DNA from: Leptolyngbya iicbica LK
GTDB taxonomy: Bacteria; Cyanobacteriota; Cyanobacteriia; Phormidesmidales; Phormidesmidaceae
Reading direction: 5' to 3'
NCBI RefSeq assembly: GCF_004212215.1
Contig: NZ_QVFV01000002.1
Location: 209,794-273,793, forward strand
DNA: 64,000 bases
This document shows positions 59,304 through 64,000 of this stretch, in pieces; within the stretch, counting starts at the first letter, position 1; each line of letters opens with the position of its first letter. The notes below the pieces were generated by a model. It was not told where the DNA came from, made no database searches, and saw only the letters and a list, made by a program, of their open reading frames with translations. The translations under genes were made by a program, and so were the position numbers.

Positions 59304-61208
59304 TTGTTTGCTGCTATTACCACCACGGCCACGGGGGCGCGATCTCTCATTCTGGTTTGTCAGGCCTTACCAGCGACGCTTTGGTTGCCCGAGACAGTGG
59401 CCTCCACGGTCGATCTCCCCGCCGACCTGGCGGTTAAAACCTACTCGGGTTCCCTAAAGGCGGTGGTTGCCCAGTTGTGGCCCGCCCAAACCGGATTCAT
59501 TTTTGCGCTGGCTAGTGGCGCGGTGGTGCGTCTGATTGCGCCGCTGCTCACTGATAAAGCGACCGATCCGGCGGTGGTGGTGGTGGATGACGCGGGGCAA
59601 TTTGCCATTAGTCTCTGCGGTGGGCACCAGGGGGGCGGCGATCGCCTCACCCAACGCATCAGCCAGCTGTTGGCCGCGACTCCCGTGATTACCAGCGCCG
59701 CCCAGCAGCAACAACTACCCGGAATTGATGTGCTCGGTGAGCCCTTTGGCTGGCAGCGCGGGACTGGCAATTGGACAGGGGTGGCGAGTGCGATCGCCCG
59801 GGGTGAGGCCATTCAAGTCATCCAAGAGGCGGGCACGACTCTGTGGCAACAACATTTGCCCGCTCACCATCCGTTTCAGTTTGGCTGGCCCGAAGTCCCC
59901 ACCCCGGCGAGCAAGACCGCAGTCTCGCCCCAAGCCAGGGTTTGGATTAGTCCGATTCAGCGACGGTTTGATGTCGAAGCGACCATGCCGAAAGTGCAGT
60001 GGCATCCGCGCGTGCTTTGGGTGGGGCTGGGGTGCGAGCGGGGTACCTCCCAAGCATTAATGGAGCGGGCGATCGCGGACACATTGCGATTGCGCCATTT
60101 GGCCCTAGCCGCTGTGGCGGGCATTGCTACCCTCGATCTCAAGGCTGATGAAACGGGGCTGCTAGCCCTGTGTCAGGCTCATCATTGGCCGCTGAAATGC
60201 TTTACTGCCAACGAATTGAGATCGGTGCCCGTCCCCCATCCTTCTCCCGTCGTGGAGCAGGCAGTAGGGACTCCCAGCGTGGCTGAAGCCGCAGCGATTC
60301 GGGCGGCGATGGCGATCGCTCCCCCGTCCACCTCAGCAGGCGATTGCCCTGTGAAGACTGCCGAAAACTGCCTTTGCATCACCAAAAAGGTGATCCGCGA
60401 AGTGGGGGAACCGGGCGCAGTGACTGTGGCCGTCGCGGAAGCCAATGGAGAATATACCGGACGCCCAGGACAGTTGAGTTTAGTGGGCACCGGCCCTGGC
60501 AGCCTCGATCAAATTACCCCTGCCGCCAAAGACGCCTTGTCTCAAGCGGATGCCATTATCGGCTACAGCCTGTATGTCGATCTGATTCGCCCCTTATTGC
60601 GACCGGGGCAAATCGTCGAAGGATGGCCCATCACTCAAGAACAGCAGCGGGCGGAGCGGGCGATCGCTCTGGCCCAGTGGGGCCTCACGGTGGCAGTGAT
60701 CTCCTCGGGCGACTGCGGCATTTACGCGATGGCGGGCCTGGTGCTGGAAACGTTGCAGGCTCAGGGATGGGATGGCCAAACGCCCACCGTGACCAGCTAT
60801 CCGGGCATTTCGGCGTTGCAGGCGGCAGCGGCCCGAGTGGGGGCACCGTTGATGCACGATTTTTGCGCCATTAGCCTCAGCGATCTGCTGACGCCCTGGC
60901 CGGTGATCGAAAAACGATTGGCAGCGGCAGCGGCGGCGGACTTTGTCATCGCGCTATACAACCCCAAATCGCAAAAGCGCACCGAGCAGATTGCGATCGC
61001 TCAGCAGCTCATTCTCCAGCATCGCTCGGCGGAGACTCCCGCAGCACTCGTGCGATCGGCCTATCGTCCCGATGAAAGCATCATCGTCACCACCCTGGGA
61101 GACCTGTTAGACCACCCCATCGACATGCTGACCACCGTCATCATCGGCAATCGCAGTACACAGCTTTATGCCAATCAGTTGATCACCCCCCGAGGCTATC
61201 GGCTTTAG
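59304..61208 (+). CDS. CbiG-CobJ fusion (corrin ring contraction)
   Basis: A 634-residue fusion for anaerobic-type corrin synthesis. The N-terminal half, about 1-360, is cobalt-precorrin-5A hydrolase CbiG (ISLCGGHQGGGDRLTQRIS, the ALMERAI core after VGLGCERGTS, CFTANELRSVPVP). The C-terminal half is precorrin-3B C17-methyltransferase CobJ/CbiH (LSLVGTGPGSLDQITPAA, SGDCGIYAMAGLV, AISLSDLLTPWPVIEKRL, IALYNPKS). It starts at TTG 59304, about 8 bases after AGGA; no ATG is available. It is isolated from cobQ by about 12 kb. Confidence 0.94.
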   Translation: MFAAITTTATGARSLILVCQALPATLWLPETVASTVDLPADLAVKTYSGSLKAVVAQLWPAQTGFIFALASGAVVRLIAPLLTDKATDPAVVVVDDAGQFAISLCGGHQGGGDRLTQRISQLLAATPVITSAAQQQQLPGIDVLGEPFGWQRGTGNWTGVASAIARGEAIQVIQEAGTTLWQQHLPAHHPFQFGWPEVPTPASKTAVSPQARVWISPIQRRFDVEATMPKVQWHPRVLWVGLGCERGTSQALMERAIADTLRLRHLALAAVAGIATLDLKADETGLLALCQAHHWPLKCFTANELRSVPVPHPSPVVEQAVGTPSVAEAAAIRAAMAIAPPSTSAGDCPVKTAENCLCITKKVIREVGEPGAVTVAVAEANGEYTGRPGQLSLVGTGPGSLDQITPAAKDALSQADAIIGYSLYVDLIRPLLRPGQIVEGWPITQEQQRAERAIALAQWGLTVAVISSGDCGIYAMAGLVLETLQAQGWDGQTPTVTSYPGISALQAAAARVGAPLMHDFCAISLSDLLTPWPVIEKRLAAAAAADFVIALYNPKSQKRTEQIAIAQQLILQHRSAETPAALVRSAYRPDESIIVTTLGDLLDHPIDMLTTVIIGNRSTQLYANQLITPRGYRL

Positions 61209-61432
61209 CAGAACTTGACCAGGTTGCGACATTCTCCTCATTGGCAGCGCTCCAGAGCGACGCAGTCAGGCATTCTCGTGAATGAGGCGTAAGCTTTATC
61301 GCTCATCGAGTTTTAAGCTCTGGCTGGAGGGCCGCCTGCTCAAAATTTGGGCATCCTGTGGGAAATGATTGCTCTTTCTCGGTCGATGCTGACCGATTTG
61401 CCTGATTGCAAGCGAGCCCCCACAACATTGCT

Positions 61433-62422
61433 ATGACTATTGCGGTTTCCGTCATTATTCCGATCTATAACGGCATGCAAGATCTGCCGGATTTAGCCGC
61501 CTGTTTACTGGCGCAGACCTTCCCCGCTGCCCAGGTGGAATTTTTGCTGGTGGATAACCATAGTCAAGACGGTACCTGGTCACAGCTACAGGACTTGAGC
61601 GATCGCGCCCGCCAGCAAGGCGTCACCGTTCGGCCTCTGTCTGAGACGGCAATTCAAAGTTCCTACGCCGCGAGAAACCGAGGGATTCGCGCCGCCCAGG
61701 GCGACATTTTGGTCTTTACCGATGCGGACTGTCGCCCCGAGCCAACATGGCTCACGCGGATGGTCGCTCCCTTCGACGCCGCATCCGTGGGGTTGGTGGT
61801 CGGCGAAATTAAAGCCTTGCCCGGGGATTCCTGGCTAGAGCAGTTCGCGGAGCAGCGGGAAATTTTGTCCCAAAAGTTCACCATTGCTCACTCGTTCTAT
61901 CCCTACGGTCAGACTGCGAACCTCGCCGTCCGCAAAGTAGCGCTGCAAAAGTCTGGCCTGTTTCGTCCCTATCTCACCACCGGGGGCGACGCAGATTTGT
62001 GCTGGCGCATTCAAATGACAGGCGATTGGAAAGTGCATTTTGCCCAAGACGCCATCATTCGCCATCGTCACCGCTCAACCCTCAAGGATTTGGGCAGTCA
62101 GTGGCGACGCTACGGTCGATCGAATCGGTATCTGCATGAACTCTTTGATGTGCCGCTGCAACCGGAGTCGCCGCGCTTTCATGTGGCGAATCGGCTGACT
62201 CGCTGGTTACTAAAAGGATTGCCGGTGGCGGCGTGGCGATCGCTGCGGGGGCAGGCTCCAGCCATTGAAATGGTGGGGCCACCGCTAGATTTATTTTGCG
62301 GGCGATCGCGCGAACTGGGGCAGCGCACGGCGAAGTTGCCTGAGGCGGCTCGCGACATTGAGTGGCTAGAGGACGCGGCAGTTCAGCCTGATCCCGCTGC
62401 TCAGTCGGACACCCGCAACTAA
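61433..62422 (+). CDS. Family 2 glycosyltransferase
   Basis: A 329-residue GT-A fold glycosyltransferase. It starts at ATG 61433 with VSVIIPIYNGMQDLP, and has LVDNHSQDGTW, AARNRGIRAAQGDILVFTDADCRPEP (DxD metal motif DAD) and GGDADLCWRIQ. Rhamnosyl or glucosyl transfer for an exopolysaccharide or glycan is the usual role; acceptor unknown. No transmembrane helices are obvious. It is not clustered with other polysaccharide genes in this window. Confidence 0.88.
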   Translation: MTIAVSVIIPIYNGMQDLPDLAACLLAQTFPAAQVEFLLVDNHSQDGTWSQLQDLSDRARQQGVTVRPLSETAIQSSYAARNRGIRAAQGDILVFTDADCRPEPTWLTRMVAPFDAASVGLVVGEIKALPGDSWLEQFAEQREILSQKFTIAHSFYPYGQTANLAVRKVALQKSGLFRPYLTTGGDADLCWRIQMTGDWKVHFAQDAIIRHRHRSTLKDLGSQWRRYGRSNRYLHELFDVPLQPESPRFHVANRLTRWLLKGLPVAAWRSLRGQAPAIEMVGPPLDLFCGRSRELGQRTAKLPEAARDIEWLEDAAVQPDPAAQSDTRN

Positions 62423-62479
62423 GATCCCCAAAAAGTGGCTAAACAATGGACCTCCTCTAGCCGTCAAAGTGGGCCGATC

Positions 62480-62542
62480 AGGGGACGGGTCCCTGTTGGC
62501 TCAGCCGATATGGTTAGGAGGTGGCCAAGGGACCCGTCCCCT
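62480..62542. terminator. 15-bp perfect inverted repeat between convergent genes
   Basis: AGGGGACGGGTCCCT at 62480-62494 is exactly complemented by AGGGACCCGTCCCCT at 62528-62542, separated by 33 bases. On the plus strand a short T4 follows. It sits between the convergent glycosyltransferase and histidine-kinase genes, so it is a probable bidirectional terminator or repeat. Confidence 0.6.
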
Positions 62543-62595
62543 TTTGATTGCGGCAACAGTTCCGTTTTGGCTGACTGGGTCGATGCCAGCAGGGC

Positions 62596-64000
62596 TTAGG
62601 GATGACCTGAGCGACTGGCTGCCGTGAGGGGAGGACGAGATTTAGACGGTTCCGTGTAGAGTGGGAGGCGAATTTTGACCTCGGTGCCCTGCTGCGGGCG
62701 GCTCTGGAGTTGGATGTCGCCGCCGTGATTTTCCACAATGACTTTGGCGATCGCGAGCCCGAGTCCCGAGCCACTGGTGGCCGAGCGCTGCCGAGCCGGA
62801 TCGACCCGATAAAAGCGATCAAAAATGTGGGGCAGTGCCGCTTCTGGAATGCCCACACCGTTGTCTTTGATGGTGATGGCGATCGCGGCTTGATTTTGCC
62901 ACTTCTCTTCTTCCAGCGAAATCTCGATGCGGCCATCCTCGGGGGTATATTGCAGGCTATTGCTGATGATGTTGGTAAACAGCCGCAGCAGTTGGTCCGC
63001 ATCTCCCTGGACTTGCCAATTGGGCAGGGATGTCGGTGGGCAAGGGGCCGACGGGACTCCTGCAAGGGAAACCAGGGCCGTTTCACAGGCTTGGCAGTCA
63101 AGTTGAATCTGCTTGTGATCGGCGATCATGCTCTGCTCTTCAATCACGTCGGTCAGGAGCAACGAAATATCCACCGGCTCGGCCTCAAAGGGCACCAGGC
63201 CCCCTTCCTGTCGGGCCAGAAACAACAGATCATCCACCAGGCGGCCTAGCCGTCGGGTCAGGCGTTCGATGACTTGCAGTTGCTGCTGTTGGGCAATGGC
63301 ATCGGGTTCGGGGTCGGCGAGGGCCACCTGAGCATTGGTCTGAATCACCGCGATCGGATTCCGCAGTTCGTGGGAAGCGTCCGCCGTGAACTGTTTCAAC
63401 TGTTGGTAAGACTCGCGCACGGGGGCGATCGCGATGCCCGACAACAGCCAGCCAATAAAGGCAACCGCCGAAATCATCAGACTCAGGCCCAGGGTGAGAT
63501 CTTGCAAGAGCTGACGGCTGGGCTTCGTCACCTCAAACCAGGGGTGGCTGACCCGCAGATAGCCCAAAATTTGGTTGCCCGCCACAATGCGATCGGTGAC
63601 CTGACGCACCACATGTTCTGCGTCAATGGGGACGGTTTTGCCTTCGGGGTTCACTTTGACCGGGAGGTTGAGCGGCTCCGACAAAGTGGACCACAGCAAG
63701 TCTCCGGTGGGACTAAACCACTCCAAATCAATGTGGTCGTCTTCGGTCGTAGTGGTGTTGTCTCGAAAGCTGGCTTCCACATTTACCTTGAGAGCCGGGG
63801 CAACTTTGCCCACTGCCGTGAGCACCTGCTCGTCGGAGGCGGCACCGGGCTCAATCACCAGCGATCGCTGCACAATTTCCACCACATGGTTAAGGGTGTC
63901 ATCCACCCGCTCTACCAGCGTCGTGCGCACATACCAATAGACGCCGCTGGCAAACAGCAGCAGCACGATCGCCGTCACGGTGGTGTACCACAGGGCCAAG
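62596..64000 (-). CDS. Membrane sensor histidine kinase, 5' end outside window
   Basis: At least 468 residues of a two-component sensor kinase; the N-terminus lies beyond the right edge. A transmembrane helix opens the visible part (TTVTAIVLLLFASGVYWYV). About 150 residues of extracytoplasmic sensor follow, then a second helix (LGLSLMISAVAFIGWLLSG). The phospho-acceptor box is ASHELRNPIAVI. The ATPase has SNSLQYTPEDG (N), DNGVGIPEAALPHIFDRFY (G1) and GSGLGLAIAKVI (G2). It resembles RppB-type cyanobacterial kinases; the cognate regulator should lie just outside. Confidence 0.93.
   Translation of the reverse strand, partial: LALWYTTVTAIVLLLFASGVYWYVRTTLVERVDDTLNHVVEIVQRSLVIEPGAASDEQVLTAVGKVAPALKVNVEASFRDNTTTTEDDHIDLEWFSPTGDLLWSTLSEPLNLPVKVNPEGKTVPIDAEHVVRQVTDRIVAGNQILGYLRVSHPWFEVTKPSRQLLQDLTLGLSLMISAVAFIGWLLSGIAIAPVRESYQQLKQFTADASHELRNPIAVIQTNAQVALADPEPDAIAQQQQLQVIERLTRRLGRLVDDLLFLARQEGGLVPFEAEPVDISLLLTDVIEEQSMIADHKQIQLDCQACETALVSLAGVPSAPCPPTSLPNWQVQGDADQLLRLFTNIISNSLQYTPEDGRIEISLEEEKWQNQAAIAITIKDNGVGIPEAALPHIFDRFYRVDPARQRSATSGSGLGLAIAKVIVENHGGDIQLQSRPQQGTEVKIRLPLYTEPSKSRPPLTAASRSGHP

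Noticed and set aside
1-64000. tRNA or rRNA genes
   Set aside because: I scanned intergenic regions for T-loop signatures and cloverleaf arms and saw none; the GGTTCGAA at about 49.9 kb is inside the transposase gene. A tRNAscan run would be decisive.

Overview
The window looks like chromosomal DNA of a non-heterocystous filamentous or unicellular cyanobacterium, probably of the Leptolyngbya/Nodosilinea/Synechococcales type. The species assignment is an inference. It rests on the very frequent palindrome GCGATCGC (HIP1), moderately high GC, the photosystem II gene psbZ beside ribH, the plastid-shared genes ycf46 and ycf35, solanesyl-diphosphate synthase, and a FurC/PerR-type regulator. I saw no rRNA or tRNA gene, CRISPR array, prophage or plasmid function. 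The far right gene runs off the edge.

Layout. 0.3-8 kb: a YchJ-like SEC-C protein, an HD phosphohydrolase, a ZIP metal transporter, an AvtA-type aminotransferase with RimM, a Fur-family regulator, and a three-gene operon (flavin urate hydroxylase, hydroxyisourate hydrolase, OHCU decarboxylase) predicted to convert urate to allantoin. 8.5-14.3 kb: a GH57 glycosidase, a mobile MITE-like repeat, small secreted, membrane and zinc-ribbon proteins, an alpha/beta-hydrolase, a thioredoxin-like ferredoxin, ribH and psbZ. 14.5-22.2 kb: a DHH-CBS-CCA fusion, then a co-oriented group of a membrane pseudokinase, a coiled-coil protein, an ABC1/UbiB kinase and a PP2C phosphatase. 22.4-26.4 kb: aroE, two small proteins, and a COG0523 (CobW) GTPase overlapping a WD40 protein. 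26.9-31.2 kb: a ribbon-helix-helix protein, ycf46, ycf35, a radical SAM activase-like protein and a TFIIB-type zinc-ribbon protein.

31.2-36.7 kb is one giant gene joining a Ser/Thr kinase, an AAA/MalT-like ATPase, GAF, PAS and a diguanylate cyclase. A 1.4 kb gene-poor stretch with one small membrane protein and its terminator follows. 38-46 kb holds sds, a PfkB sugar kinase, a CYTH protein, YajQ, ribD, a thioredoxin, and a minus-strand two-gene operon of a sugar-phosphate cyclase with an unusual N-terminal extension and a glycosyltransferase-like protein. The operon is the best candidate for an undescribed biosynthetic route. 46.9-54 kb: cobQ, a TIGR04168-type metallophosphoesterase, a complete IS630-type insertion sequence, a REC-GAF-GGDEF-EAL protein and a small response regulator. 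54-64 kb: recF, nested repeats, a selenium operon (SelD fused to a flavoprotein, then MnmH), a CbiG-CobJ fusion, a family 2 glycosyltransferase and a partial histidine kinase.

Functional threads are corrinoid synthesis (cobQ, cbiG-cobJ), riboflavin synthesis (ribD, ribH), selenium-modified tRNA (selD, mnmH), cyclic-di-GMP and protein-kinase signalling, metal homeostasis (ZIP, Fur, COG0523), and purine nitrogen salvage. Two copies of a 137-bp element with matching terminal inverted repeats and 8-bp flanking duplications, about 45 kb apart and in opposite orientation, show recent small-element mobility.
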